Assembly (NCBI GenBank): GCA_034005165.1
Contig: JAVEVE010000001.1
Coordinates: 1-64,000, forward strand
Length of the DNA: 64,000 bases
Source of the DNA: UBA1573 sp034005165
GTDB taxonomy: Bacteria; Pseudomonadota; Alphaproteobacteria; Micavibrionales; Micavibrionaceae
Direction: 5' to 3'
Part shown: piece by piece, positions 44,153 through 52,789 of the stretch
Position numbering within the stretch: position 1 is the first letter of the stretch
Layout: every line of letters begins with the position of its first letter
Made by a program: the position numbers and the translations under genes
Notes under the pieces: generated by a model
The model's database searches: none
Told to the model about the DNA's origin: nothing
Seen by the model: only the letters and a program-made list of their open reading frames with translations

Positions 44153-44166
44153 TATAACTAGTTATA
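44153..44166. promoter_or_regulatory. palindromic operator candidate for the MarR-GNAT gene
   Basis: TATAACTAGTTATA is a perfect 14-bp palindrome in the 122-nt gap between the divergent MarR-GNAT and ribE starts. MarR proteins bind AT-rich palindromes of this size beside their own genes. Related half-sites (ATAACTAT and ATATAACTGG) flank it. Confidence 0.5.
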
Positions 44167-44242
44167 TAACTGGTCAATATAAAAATGACGTGCCTAAAAT
44201 TTTTCTTATGTTAGAAGAAAACAAGCCAGAAAAAGGATGCTC

Positions 44243-44833
44243 ATGTTTACAGGAATAATTACTGCTCAAGGCACTATCGCAAAAGTTGATGAAACGCGCG
44301 GGGACAAAAGATTTGTCATCGAAACCCCTTGGGATATGACCTCTGTACCCATCGGAGCTTCAATCGCTTGCTCAGGGTGCTGCCTGACTGTCGTTGAAAA
44401 GACCGAAAACAGCTTTGCGGTTGATGTGTCGGCAGAAAGCCTTTCAAAAACAAATTTGAATGATTGGTCCGAAGGATCAAAGCTCAACCTTGAAAGTTCT
44501 TTAAAATTTGGCGACGAATTGGGTGGGCATTTAGTATCAGGGCATGTAGATGGGCTTGCCATTTTAGAAAGTATAACGCCTGAAGGTGACTCTCACCGCC
44601 TCAAAATTCGCGTGCCTCAAAATATGAAGCATTTCATTGCATCAAAAGGTTCTGTTGCGCTTGACGGTATTTCCCTCACAATCAATGAAGTTGAAGACGA
44701 TATATTCGGAGTAAACATTATCCCGCATACATGGGACGTGACAACTCTCGGACATAGAAAAGTCGGCGACAAACTGAATTTGGAAATTGATATGCTGGCG
44801 CGTTACGTGGCCCGTATCCTCGGGAAAGAATAG
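44243..44833 (+). CDS. ribE: riboflavin synthase alpha chain
   Basis: Dismutates two 6,7-dimethyl-8-ribityllumazine molecules to riboflavin. The 196-residue protein shows the duplicated lumazine-binding barrel: MFTGIITAQGTIAKV at the start, SIACSGCCLTVVEKT in the first half and GSVALDGISLTINEVEDD in the second. The second of two in-frame ATGs is chosen because AAAAGG gives correct spacing to it. No FMN riboswitch fits in the short upstream gap. Confidence 0.95.
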   Translation: MFTGIITAQGTIAKVDETRGDKRFVIETPWDMTSVPIGASIACSGCCLTVVEKTENSFAVDVSAESLSKTNLNDWSEGSKLNLESSLKFGDELGGHLVSGHVDGLAILESITPEGDSHRLKIRVPQNMKHFIASKGSVALDGISLTINEVEDDIFGVNIIPHTWDVTTLGHRKVGDKLNLEIDMLARYVARILGKE

Positions 44834-44841
44834 GCTGCCTA

Positions 44842-45909
44842 ATGCTGAAAATAGCGCAACAATTCGAAAGCGACCTTTCAAGTGCGGAAGAAATCATCGA
44901 AGAAGCACGTAATGGGCGTATGTTCATTCTTATTGATGATGAAAACCGTGAAAATGAAGGGGATTTGATAATCCCTGCCCAGATGGCCACGCCTGAGGCA
45001 ATTGCTTTTATGGCGAAAGAAGGCCGCGGTTTGATTTGCTTGGCGATGGAAGGTGATATGGTCGATCGACTGAATCTACCTTTAATGGGGCAACAACAAG
45101 AGCGTATGCAAACTGCTTTTACCGTCTCGATTGAAGCTCGCGAAGGTGTGACGACAGGAATTTCTGCTGCTGATCGCGCGTTGACCATTCAAAAAGCTAT
45201 TGCGGCCGACTCGTGTCCGGAAGACATCGTGACTCCCGGACATGTATTCCCTCTGAGGGCAAGAGCAGGGGGTGTATTGATACGCGCGGGCCATACTGAA
45301 GCGGCCGTGGACGTATCCCGATTAGCAGGACTAAGAGCTGCTGGCGTAATTTGCGAGATCATGAAAGATGATGGGACAATGGCGCGTCTCAATGATCTTA
45401 TTCCATACGCGAAACAGCACGGCATGAAAATCGGAACGATTGAAGACTTGATTGCCTATCGCCGTAGAACAGAAAAAATCATTCAACAAATTTCCCAAAC
45501 AGATTTCAATTCCCGTTGGGCTAATAACTGTAAACTTCATACATACAAAAATATTCTGGATGAAACTGAACATCTGGCAATTGTTATTGGGGACATTTCT
45601 AAACTAGAGTCAGTTCCTGTGCGTGTTCATGTTGAAAACACGATCACTGATCTATTGGGGGCAGAAGCCTCTCCTCTTGATTTGGCAATGAAAAGAATTT
45701 CCGAAAAGGGAGCTGGTGTACTGGTCTTGATCCGTGATCATAACCGTAAAGATCTTCTGCAAGGAAAGCGCCCGCCTGAATATGGTATAGGGTCCCAAAT
45801 TCTTTATGACCTCGGCGTGCGAACAATGACGGTTCTTACCAACCACCCTGGTCCGGTTATCGGAATAGATGCCTATAATCTCAGCATTTCAGCGTTTGAA
45901 AGCTTTTAA
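44842..45909 (+). CDS. ribB: 3,4-dihydroxy-2-butanone 4-phosphate synthase fused to a degenerate GTP cyclohydrolase II-like domain
   Basis: Residues 1-210 are an intact RibB that makes the four-carbon precursor of lumazine from ribulose 5-phosphate: DDENRENEGDLIIPAQMA, EGVTTGISAADRALTI and HVFPLRARAGGVLIRAGHTE. Residues 215-355 align with the RibA fold (PVRVHVENTITDLLGAEASP and DLGVRTMTVLTNHPGPVIGI), but every zinc Cys of RVHSECLTGD..LRCDCG is missing. The C-terminal half is therefore unlikely to act as GTP cyclohydrolase II, as in the RibBX-type proteins reported from some alphaproteobacteria. It is 8 nt after ribE. Confidence 0.9.
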   Translation: MLKIAQQFESDLSSAEEIIEEARNGRMFILIDDENRENEGDLIIPAQMATPEAIAFMAKEGRGLICLAMEGDMVDRLNLPLMGQQQERMQTAFTVSIEAREGVTTGISAADRALTIQKAIAADSCPEDIVTPGHVFPLRARAGGVLIRAGHTEAAVDVSRLAGLRAAGVICEIMKDDGTMARLNDLIPYAKQHGMKIGTIEDLIAYRRRTEKIIQQISQTDFNSRWANNCKLHTYKNILDETEHLAIVIGDISKLESVPVRVHVENTITDLLGAEASPLDLAMKRISEKGAGVLVLIRDHNRKDLLQGKRPPEYGIGSQILYDLGVRTMTVLTNHPGPVIGIDAYNLSISAFESF

Positions 45910-45974
45910 GCGGATAATTCTTGACGCGACACCGCCATTATTTTAAGAACACTGCGAAACAAAGGTTATTAAAC

Positions 45975-46472
45975 ATGGTACAAACTGGTCAATCATCTCA
46001 TTCTGTGAGCGCTTTACAATTCATAAAGCCGCCACATGTCCTAATTCTTGAGGCACGTTTTTACGATGATGTGAATGATCATTTAGTTGCTGGTACAATC
46101 GAAGCACTTGATAAGGCCCATGCAACATGGGAAAAATTGACAGTACCAGGTGCGCTTGAAATTCCTGTTGCCCTCCAATATGTCGCACAAAGAAAAAACG
46201 GTCGTCTGTTTGACGCATTTGTTGTTTTGGGCTGCGTGATACGAGGGGAAACCACTCACTATGAAATCGTATCTAACGAAAGTGCGCGAGGTGTCATGGA
46301 AGTCTCCCTCAAACATAATTTGGCTGTTGGAAATGGAATTCTAACAGTTGAAAATCTGGAGCAGGCAATGGATAGAGCCGATAAGGTTCGCCAAAACAAA
46401 GGTGGTGGAGCTGCAATTGCAGCACTCTCTATGCTGCACCTGAAACAGGTTTGCGGTCACACAGAAGAATAA
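45975..46472 (+). CDS. ribH: 6,7-dimethyl-8-ribityllumazine synthase
   Basis: Condenses the RibB product with the pyrimidine intermediate to form lumazine. The 165-residue protein includes the substrate loops GALEIPVALQYVAQ and VLGCVIRGETTHYEIVSNES (with the catalytic His) and GILTVENLEQAMDRA. ATG at 45975 follows AAAGG; a TTG 54 nt upstream is unsupported. It lies between ribB and nusB, completing ribE-ribB-ribH-nusB. Confidence 0.95.
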   Translation: MVQTGQSSHSVSALQFIKPPHVLILEARFYDDVNDHLVAGTIEALDKAHATWEKLTVPGALEIPVALQYVAQRKNGRLFDAFVVLGCVIRGETTHYEIVSNESARGVMEVSLKHNLAVGNGILTVENLEQAMDRADKVRQNKGGGAAIAALSMLHLKQVCGHTEE

Positions 46473-46493
46473 AGCAGAATAGAAGAGAACATT

Positions 46494-46961
46494 ATGTCAG
46501 ACACACAAAAAAAATCTGTAGCCAAAGGCTCTTTGAAAGCAAGAAAGACAGCTGCGCGCCTTATGGCTGTGCAAGCAATCTATCAATCTCTTCAGAATGA
46601 AGTTTCTCCATCGTCTTTGTTTGAGGAATATGTGACCTATCGCAAAGGGATGGAAATTGATGGGGAACAAATGGTTGAGGCGGATATGCAGACATTCCAA
46701 AGTCTGATGTCCGGAATTACCGACAGATGGTCTGACATTCAACAAATCATAAAGCCGCGCACGGAAAAAATCGGTCGTGTAGAAAATCTTCTGGCAGCCG
46801 TATTGATCTGCGGAACATACGAACTTCTGGCGCGCAACGATGTAGACACTCCGATTATCATCAGCGACTATTTGGATATTACTGTCGGATTTTTTGACGG
46901 AAATGAACCGAAGTTGGTGAATGGAATTCTGGACGCGATTTCTAAAGAACTCCGTGCATAG
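46494..46961 (+). CDS. nusB: transcription antitermination factor NusB
   Basis: Binds boxA RNA with NusE (S10) to prevent termination in rRNA operons. The 155-residue helical protein has the NusB start ARLMAVQAIYQSLQNE and the C-terminal motif LICGTYELLAR followed by VDTPIIISDYLDITVGFFDG. Follows ribH by 21 nt, the usual alphaproteobacterial arrangement. Confidence 0.95.
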   Translation: MSDTQKKSVAKGSLKARKTAARLMAVQAIYQSLQNEVSPSSLFEEYVTYRKGMEIDGEQMVEADMQTFQSLMSGITDRWSDIQQIIKPRTEKIGRVENLLAAVLICGTYELLARNDVDTPIIISDYLDITVGFFDGNEPKLVNGILDAISKELRA

Positions 46962-46995
46962 TAATTTTTAGATCCATAAAATGTTCCGACTGGAC

Positions 46996-47024
46996 TAACA
47001 AATTTGGCAGCGCAAAATTTGTTA
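46996..47024. repeat. inverted repeat in the nusB-fliL gap
   Basis: TAACAAATTT (46996-47005) and AAATTTGTTA (47015-47024) form a perfect 10-bp inverted repeat with a 9-nt loop GGCAGCGCA. It follows nusB by 35 nt and is trailed by CTACTTTTG, so it may be a weak terminator; an AT-rich palindrome of this size could also be a protein-binding site before fliL. Confidence 0.5.
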
Positions 47025-47202
47025 ACTACTTTTGTCAAAAACTCACCGGTTTTTGTCCCTATTTCGCATAGGTGGCATGTCGCTAACTGACTGTTATAAA
47101 ACAATAATTCCTATCATTTCGAATTTTACCTAATGATTACGCGTCGTTAATCTTTAGTTGGTATCCTACTAGATGAGAATAATAAGGGGATAAGGGACAA
47201 AA

Positions 47203-47694
47203 ATGAAAAAATCCATACTCATGCTGGTAGCCTTAATGCTCCTCGGCGGAATCGGAGGCGGGGCGTACTGGTTCTTTGGAAATCAGGCGCAGGCATCCGT
47301 AACCGAAGGTGATTTGGCAAAACAAACCAAGAAAGAGCTCACTGATAAAGAAAAGGCAGAGGCGGATGCGAAGGTTGCTTTCGTGAAAATGGACCCTTTG
47401 ACACTACCTGTTGTCAACGAGAAGGGGATTGTCCAGATCATTAATATCTCAATTACACTTGAGGCAGCAGACGCCGAGGCAGCAAAGGAAATTGAAAAAT
47501 TCTTCCCTCGGCTAAAGGATGCGTACATTCAAGACATGTATGGCTCTTTGGGACGTAAAGGGGCGATGAATGCCGAAGGTATAGTTCAGGTTAACAGAAT
47601 TAAAGAGCGACTGAGTAAAATTACAGAAAAAGTTATCGGAAGTGATAAGGTCCGTCAGGTCCTCTTGCAGAGCGTTCAACAACGTCCGGCATAG
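47203..47694 (+). CDS. fliL: flagellar basal body-associated protein FliL
   Basis: Membrane protein that associates with the flagellar stator. The 163-residue product has one N-terminal helix (ILMLVALMLLGGIGGGAYWF), a short linker with a Lys/Glu-rich stretch, and a periplasmic domain containing VAFVKMDPLTLPVVNEKGIV, as in FliL. It stands alone without fliM or other flagellar genes nearby. A clear terminator follows. Confidence 0.88.
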   Translation: MKKSILMLVALMLLGGIGGGAYWFFGNQAQASVTEGDLAKQTKKELTDKEKAEADAKVAFVKMDPLTLPVVNEKGIVQIINISITLEAADAEAAKEIEKFFPRLKDAYIQDMYGSLGRKGAMNAEGIVQVNRIKERLSKITEKVIGSDKVRQVLLQSVQQRPA

Positions 47695-47730
47695 AGTAAT
47701 AAAAGTTTTTTAGTGTGAGCCCTAAACTCA

Positions 47731-47758
47731 TCCCGCTTCGGCGGGTTTCTTTTTTTTA
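47731..47758 (+). terminator. Rho-independent terminator after fliL
   Basis: CCCGC TTCG GCGGG (47732-47745) with a UUCG-type tetraloop is followed by TTTCTTTTTTTT. Confidence 0.92.
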
Positions 47759-47975
47759 TTTCCAATAAAGTGATGTGCGGTAATTGGACAATAAGTTATC
47801 TTCAAAAATTTTAATTTTTTCAAGCATCTGCTTCAAATAGGCGCAAATTACCCCCCTTGCATGTGGCCCGACTCAGGCGTACTCTAACACGTTGATTTTT
47901 CAGAAAATTTCTGCGTTGCAGCATTTTTTGGGGGTCAAGGGTACACTTTCTTAAACCTATAAGGGGAGCATAAAA

Positions 47976-50078
47976 ATGTCTCAAGTCTATCTGCTGATCG
48001 CTTCCTGCGTGGTTTTGGCATTGATATACGGTCAGGTCAGTTACCGCCGTGTCATGGCAAAATCTCCAGGTAACGACAGGATGCAAGAAATCGCAGCCGC
48101 TATTCAAGAGGGTGCGTCAGCCTACTTGGCTCGTCAGTATCGTACAATCGGTATGGTTGGTATCTTTGTAGCATTGGTTCTGTGGGTTCTGTTGGGAACG
48201 CATGTCGCTATTGGCTTTATTGTTGGTTCGGTATTATCCGGAGCAGCAGGTTTTATCGGCATGAACGTTTCTGTTCGTTCGAACGTTCGTGTGGCTCAAG
48301 CCGCTACCGAAGGGCGTGAGCAAGCATTGGATGTTTCATTCAAAGCGGGTGCTATTACAGGGATGCTTGTTGTTGGTCTGGGACTGATGGGCGTTGCCGG
48401 ATACACCTATGGCCTGATGGAATGGAAAGCAATGCCGATCCGTGAAGTTCTTGAAGGATTGGTTGGACTTGGATTTGGAGCATCTTTGATCTCTATTTTT
48501 GCACGTCTCGGAGGCGGTATTTTTACCAAAGGTGCAGACGTTGGTGCTGACCTTGTGGGAAAAGTTGAAGCCGGTATTCCTGAAGATGATCCGCGTAACC
48601 CAGCTGTGATTGCTGATAATGTGGGCGATAACGTGGGCGACTGTGCAGGTATGGCAGCCGACTTGTTTGAAACATATGCGGTGACAATCGTTGCTGCCAT
48701 GTTGATCGCAGCAAGCGTTATGGCTCCTCAATCAGAATTATTCGGCATGATGCTGCCTCTAATGATCGGCGCTTTATGTATCGTTGGGTCTGTAGCAGGA
48801 ACATTCTTCGTTCGCTTTACCAAATCGACAACTACGGTTATGGGCGCACTCTACCGCGGCTTTATAGCATCTGCAGTGTTTTCCGCTCTATTGCTGTTGG
48901 CGTTTATTGCAAAACAAGTCGGTGTGGACGGTGGCCTAACTCTTAAAAGCGGGGAAGTTGTCACAGGTACAGATCTCGTCATCTGTGGTGGCGTGGGTCT
49001 CGGCGTAACTGCCTTGATTGTATGGATTACCGAATATTACACATCAACGGAGTTCCGTCCGGTACGAGAGATTGCAAAATCTTCTGAAACAGGTCATGGA
49101 ACAAACATCATACAAGGTCTTGCTGTATCTCTCGAAGCTACAGCGCTTCCTGTATTGGTGATCTGTATCGGTATCTTTGTGGCCTTCACATTTGCTGGGT
49201 TGTACGGGATAGCAATCGCAGCAACTACCATGCTTTCTATGGCAGGTATGGTTGTTGCACTCGATGCGTTTGGTCCTGTCACGGATAATGCCGGCGGTAT
49301 TGCTGAAATGGCAAACTTGCCTGACAATGTTCGTGTAACAACTGATGAACTCGATGCTGTCGGGAACACAACAAAAGCTGTTACAAAAGGTTATGCGATC
49401 GGCTCCGCAGGTTTGGCATCTCTGGTTTTATTTGCCGCCTTTACAGAGGAAATCAAACACTATCTTCCTGACTTGCAAGGACTGGATTTTTCTCTGCAAG
49501 ATCCGTTTGTTGTGATTGGTCTCTTTGTTGGTGGTCTGTTGCCCTATCTGTTCGGAGCGATGTCTATGACAGCAGTGGGCCGCGCGGCTGGTTCTGTTGT
49601 GATGGAAGTTCGTCGTCAGTTCCGCGATATCCCTGGTATCATGGAAGGAAAGGCAAAGCCTGAATATGGAACAGCAGTAGACCTTCTAACCAAAGCGGCT
49701 ATTCGTGAAATGGTTGTTCCGTCCTTGTTGCCAGTTGGCGCACCAATCATCCTCTTTATGGTTGTGTATAAAGTTGCTGATTTGGCATCTGCATTTCAGG
49801 CTTTGGGCGCTTTGCTGATGGGGACAATCGTTACGGGGCTTTTCGTGGCTATCTCAATGACTTCCGGCGGTGGAGCGTGGGATAATGCGAAGAAATACAT
49901 CGAGGAAGGCCATCATGGAGGTAAGGGATCTGAAGCCCATAAGGCTGCTGTAACAGGCGATACTGTAGGTGATCCTTATAAAGACACTTCTGGTCCGGCT
50001 GTTAACCCGCTTATTAAAATTGCCAACATTGTGGCGATTATTCTGGTGGCTGTTGTTGCTCAAACCATGGGTAAATAA
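47976..50078 (+). CDS. hppA: membrane-bound proton-translocating pyrophosphatase
   Basis: Couples hydrolysis of pyrophosphate to H+ transport across the membrane. The 700-residue protein has about 16 helices and the family motifs GADVGADLVGKVEAGIPEDD, NPAVIADNVGDNVGDCAG and GPVTDNAGGIAEMANLPDNV. The sequence GNTTKAVTKGYAIGSA has Lys in the position that marks the K+-insensitive class (K+-dependent enzymes have Ala), so I assign H+ pumping without K+ need. A 281-nt leader precedes it, with possible promoter TTGCAT-N17-TACTCT at 47857-47885. Confidence 0.95.
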   Translation: MSQVYLLIASCVVLALIYGQVSYRRVMAKSPGNDRMQEIAAAIQEGASAYLARQYRTIGMVGIFVALVLWVLLGTHVAIGFIVGSVLSGAAGFIGMNVSVRSNVRVAQAATEGREQALDVSFKAGAITGMLVVGLGLMGVAGYTYGLMEWKAMPIREVLEGLVGLGFGASLISIFARLGGGIFTKGADVGADLVGKVEAGIPEDDPRNPAVIADNVGDNVGDCAGMAADLFETYAVTIVAAMLIAASVMAPQSELFGMMLPLMIGALCIVGSVAGTFFVRFTKSTTTVMGALYRGFIASAVFSALLLLAFIAKQVGVDGGLTLKSGEVVTGTDLVICGGVGLGVTALIVWITEYYTSTEFRPVREIAKSSETGHGTNIIQGLAVSLEATALPVLVICIGIFVAFTFAGLYGIAIAATTMLSMAGMVVALDAFGPVTDNAGGIAEMANLPDNVRVTTDELDAVGNTTKAVTKGYAIGSAGLASLVLFAAFTEEIKHYLPDLQGLDFSLQDPFVVIGLFVGGLLPYLFGAMSMTAVGRAAGSVVMEVRRQFRDIPGIMEGKAKPEYGTAVDLLTKAAIREMVVPSLLPVGAPIILFMVVYKVADLASAFQALGALLMGTIVTGLFVAISMTSGGGAWDNAKKYIEEGHHGGKGSEAHKAAVTGDTVGDPYKDTSGPAVNPLIKIANIVAIILVAVVAQTMGK

Positions 50079-50108
50079 CCCTAGAATAATTTTTTAATCG
50101 CATTTAAG

Positions 50109-50139
50109 TCCCCGCACTGCTAAAGATGCGGGGATTTTT
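50109..50139 (+). terminator. Rho-independent terminator after hppA
   Basis: TCCCCGCA (50109-50116) pairs with TGCGGGGA (50127-50134) across a 10-nt loop and is followed by TTTTT. Confidence 0.9.
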
Positions 50140-50151
50140 ATTGGGAAAAAC

Positions 50152-51279
50152 ATGACCAGATTGAATATACCTGAGCTAGAAGCTTACTCGGAACAAAAAC
50201 CACCATGCCCTCATTTTGAAGAATGTGGCTCCTGTCAATTGCAACATATCTTTCAAGAAAATTATCGTTCTTGGAAGATTGAGAACGTACAAAATCTATT
50301 GAAAGAGAACGGTTTGGCGGCGGAAACATGGCTTGATCCTGTATTCGTTGATACTGGTGCACGCCGCCGTGTGACACTTAATGTTATGCGTCACGAAAAT
50401 GAAATCATTATCGGCTATAACAAATATCATTCCCATGATCTGGCTCCTATTAAAAACTGCCTGCTTCTGACGACCAGACTTCAGGCAGTGGTTGAAAAAT
50501 TACCCGCCGCCCTCAAGCAGATTGCTCACAAAAACCAACCAATCGAAATTATGATACAGGAAGCGGATGGGGGGCTATTCGATTGCGTTATTACAGGCCT
50601 AGATGAAACAGGGTCCCGTCAAACTGGTGCTATCGCGGCAATGGCAGAACAATGCGGTCTGGCGCGTGTCAGCTTTCGCAAAGACGCTTTTTCAAAATGC
50701 GAGACCCATATTTCTCTTACATCCATTAAAAAGACCAATGGAGCTCTAACTGTTGATCTGCCTGCCGCAGCTTTCTTGCAGCCCTCCGAGGAAGGGGAAG
50801 TAGCATTGGTAAATGCTGTTCTGGAGGGGCTTTCTCGGCACAAGATGGGGAAGAAAGACAAGGTTGCTGATTTATTCTCGGGATGCGGAACATTTGCAGG
50901 ACACATACTAAAAAAATATACAGTACATGCCGCCGAGGGGGAATGGTCAATGGCAAACTCATTGATAGAGGCAGCAAAAGGAAATTCGAGATTTACAGCG
51001 GAGGTCCGTGATCTGTTTAAAGAGCCGATTGTCGGACGTGAGCTTCGTGAATACAAGGCGGCTGTTTTTGATCCTCCGAGAGCCGGAGCAAAAGAACAAG
51101 CTCAAATGTTGGCAAAATCAGCTTTGCCATTGGTTATCGGGGTGTCCTGTAATCCTGCAACATTTGCGCGGGATGCAAAAATCCTGATTGGTGGTGGATA
51201 TAAGCTCAAGACCCTAAAAATGGTGGACCAATTTACTTGGTCCACGCATACCGAAATCGTTGGGGTGTTCGAAAAGTAG
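50152..51279 (+). CDS. 23S rRNA / tRNA (uracil-5-)-methyltransferase family protein, TRAM-less
   Basis: SAM-dependent RNA m5U methyltransferase of the TrmA/RlmC/RlmD family. At the N-terminus Cys19, Cys25 and Cys28 (CPHFEECGSCQLQH), with Cys103, fit the [4Fe-4S] cluster site of RlmD/RlmC. The SAM site is DLFSGCGTFAGHIL, the DPPRAGA motif is present, and the catalytic Cys lies in VIGVSCNPATFARD. The N-terminal TRAM RNA-binding domain of RlmD is absent (375 aa versus about 430). The exact target uridine cannot be assigned. It starts 13 nt after the hppA terminator. Confidence 0.88.
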   Translation: MTRLNIPELEAYSEQKPPCPHFEECGSCQLQHIFQENYRSWKIENVQNLLKENGLAAETWLDPVFVDTGARRRVTLNVMRHENEIIIGYNKYHSHDLAPIKNCLLLTTRLQAVVEKLPAALKQIAHKNQPIEIMIQEADGGLFDCVITGLDETGSRQTGAIAAMAEQCGLARVSFRKDAFSKCETHISLTSIKKTNGALTVDLPAAAFLQPSEEGEVALVNAVLEGLSRHKMGKKDKVADLFSGCGTFAGHILKKYTVHAAEGEWSMANSLIEAAKGNSRFTAEVRDLFKEPIVGRELREYKAAVFDPPRAGAKEQAQMLAKSALPLVIGVSCNPATFARDAKILIGGGYKLKTLKMVDQFTWSTHTEIVGVFEK

Positions 51280-51298
51280 GAGGGGCGGGGCAGCCTGT

Positions 51299-51787
51299 TT
51301 AGGGCATTCCGCCTCCTGCAGTCGATGCAGCGGACTCTGGAGTTTTGTTAAATTTGCCGATATTTCCAAGCATCTGCTGGATAAACGTATAATCGTTTCC
51401 TGTAGTTGGCGTTGTTCTCTGTACAACAGGAATGTCCTCGCGTCCATCCTGACGCTGGACGATCTTGTCAACCATACCATCCTCTGCATTGAACGTGACG
51501 ACAACAATACGTTCTTTTGTCACTTTCGGATCCAGAACACCATTCTTCTCGGTTTTTTGCCCAAGGTAATACCATGTATTTTCATCAAATGGTGCAACCG
51601 TTGTCGGAGAACCGATCTTGCGTACGACATCATCCTTGGTGTCAATGCCTGGAAGAACCTCCTTCATTTGGTAATCTTCCAGAAGATTGCCGCGCGTCGC
51701 AAGTTGAGGAGTACAAGCACTCAAATATCCTGCCGAGAAAGTCAGCAGGCATAGAGCAATCAAAGAAAAGTAGCGGTGAGTCATCAT
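51299..51787 (-). CDS. bamE: outer membrane protein assembly factor BamE (SmpA/OmlA lipoprotein)
   Basis: Small lipoprotein of the BAM complex that inserts beta-barrels into the outer membrane. The 162-residue precursor has a signal peptide with lipobox LSAC, so Cys is the first mature residue. The domain then reads LPGIDTKDDVVRKIGSPTTV and WYYLGQKTEKNG, the SmpA/OmlA signature. ATG at 51787 (a second ATG directly follows at 51784) fits the signal peptide; a longer frame would overlap the upstream gene. The Thr/Gly/Pro-rich tail is not conserved in the family. Confidence 0.88.
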   Translation of the reverse strand: MMTHRYFSLIALCLLTFSAGYLSACTPQLATRGNLLEDYQMKEVLPGIDTKDDVVRKIGSPTTVAPFDENTWYYLGQKTEKNGVLDPKVTKERIVVVTFNAEDGMVDKIVQRQDGREDIPVVQRTTPTTGNDYTFIQQMLGNIGKFNKTPESAASTAGGGMP

Positions 51788-51810
51788 AGAATGAGTCTTA
51801 AATCTTCTCT

Positions 51811-52536
51811 CTAGGGTTGGCAAGGGGCTGCTTTGGGAAATGCGGCGCGGGCACATGAATAAGCAAAGCTTTCATCAGGAACCTCTGTAATATCACGAAC
51901 ATGCTGTAGAAGGCGCGCTTCCCAGCTTTTGGCAAGTTCGGTATTCGCAGGTGAAAAGAAATCCTCATGCCCGGGAATGGATTGGATGACTTGGGAATAT
52001 TCTGCTGCGAGTTGAGCTGTCATGTCTCTACATTCTTCCAAGAGCATCGTAACGACACCGGCTAGGGCATCTTCTGTTTCCGAAGAATCCTCAATCATGC
52101 GCTGTGCATACTGCAACCGCTGAAGAAATTCGTTCCGATCGTCACCTATTTCAGTAATATCTTGAGTTGGGCAAAGCACTAAAAGGTCATTATAAGCCAA
52201 CTGAAATGACGAGCTAAACTCGTCAAAACCTGCCACAAACCCCGATAAAGGAAATTTCATTTCCTCTAGAGGCAGGTCATGATCCGGGAATTCAGCAGCT
52301 AATTTATGTAGATCTATAGCCTCTAATGACACAGTTAAGTCTTCTACAAGCAAATTAAGCCGATCAAGGGAGCCCATCATGGTTCGCACAGAATCAATAT
52401 ATTGTTCACGTATAGTCGAGCTGAGCTTATCAATAATAGCTTCCATAGCAGTCGAAATAACGCAGCCTGAAAAGTACGTGTCGACCAGTATATCTCTTTG
52501 ACTTTTGGGCTTCTGATTAAACAGATGAATTAACAT
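51811..52536 (-). CDS. hypothetical helical protein, 241 aa
   Basis: A soluble, acidic, mostly helical protein without recognised motif. Long heptad-like runs (IREQYIDSVRTMMGSLDRLN, then LLVEDLTVSLEAIDLHKLAA) suggest a coiled-coil or helical bundle. It sits 23 nt upstream of bamE on the same strand and divergent from the bc1 chaperone gene, so it may be cotranscribed with bamE. Function unknown. Confidence 0.65.
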   Translation of the reverse strand: MLIHLFNQKPKSQRDILVDTYFSGCVISTAMEAIIDKLSSTIREQYIDSVRTMMGSLDRLNLLVEDLTVSLEAIDLHKLAAEFPDHDLPLEEMKFPLSGFVAGFDEFSSSFQLAYNDLLVLCPTQDITEIGDDRNEFLQRLQYAQRMIEDSSETEDALAGVVTMLLEECRDMTAQLAAEYSQVIQSIPGHEDFFSPANTELAKSWEARLLQHVRDITEVPDESFAYSCARAAFPKAAPCQP

Positions 52537-52789
52537 AGGATGCTCCCGTTTCGAGTTAGACTTTTTTTATGGAATAGTTTTCTTATTGGAAATGACTAAC
52601 ATTGGAAAATGGAGCTGTCATCATCTAATTCTCGGGCGTGTTTTAGTTTCAGGCGAAGAGAATCTGGAAACACGCTGTAAATAAAATGAAAAATAGAAAT
52701 TTCTTTTATAAGTCGGCCGAAGTTGTTATAGTGTCGCCACTCCGAAAATCGTTAGTTATAGCTGCGTTGCAGCAACCATGAGGATTTGA

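Noticed and set aside
44167..44242. FMN riboswitch before the riboflavin genes
   Set aside because: The gap is too short and has none of the conserved FMN-aptamer segments.
47040..47110. Sigma-54-like TGGCATG ahead of fliL
   Set aside because: The -12 GC element is not at the required 10-nt spacing.
47911..52775. Shared 13-mer CTGCGTTGCAGCA before hppA and before the bc1 chaperone gene
   Set aside because: Matches of this length are expected by chance in a 64-kb window; sequence context differs.
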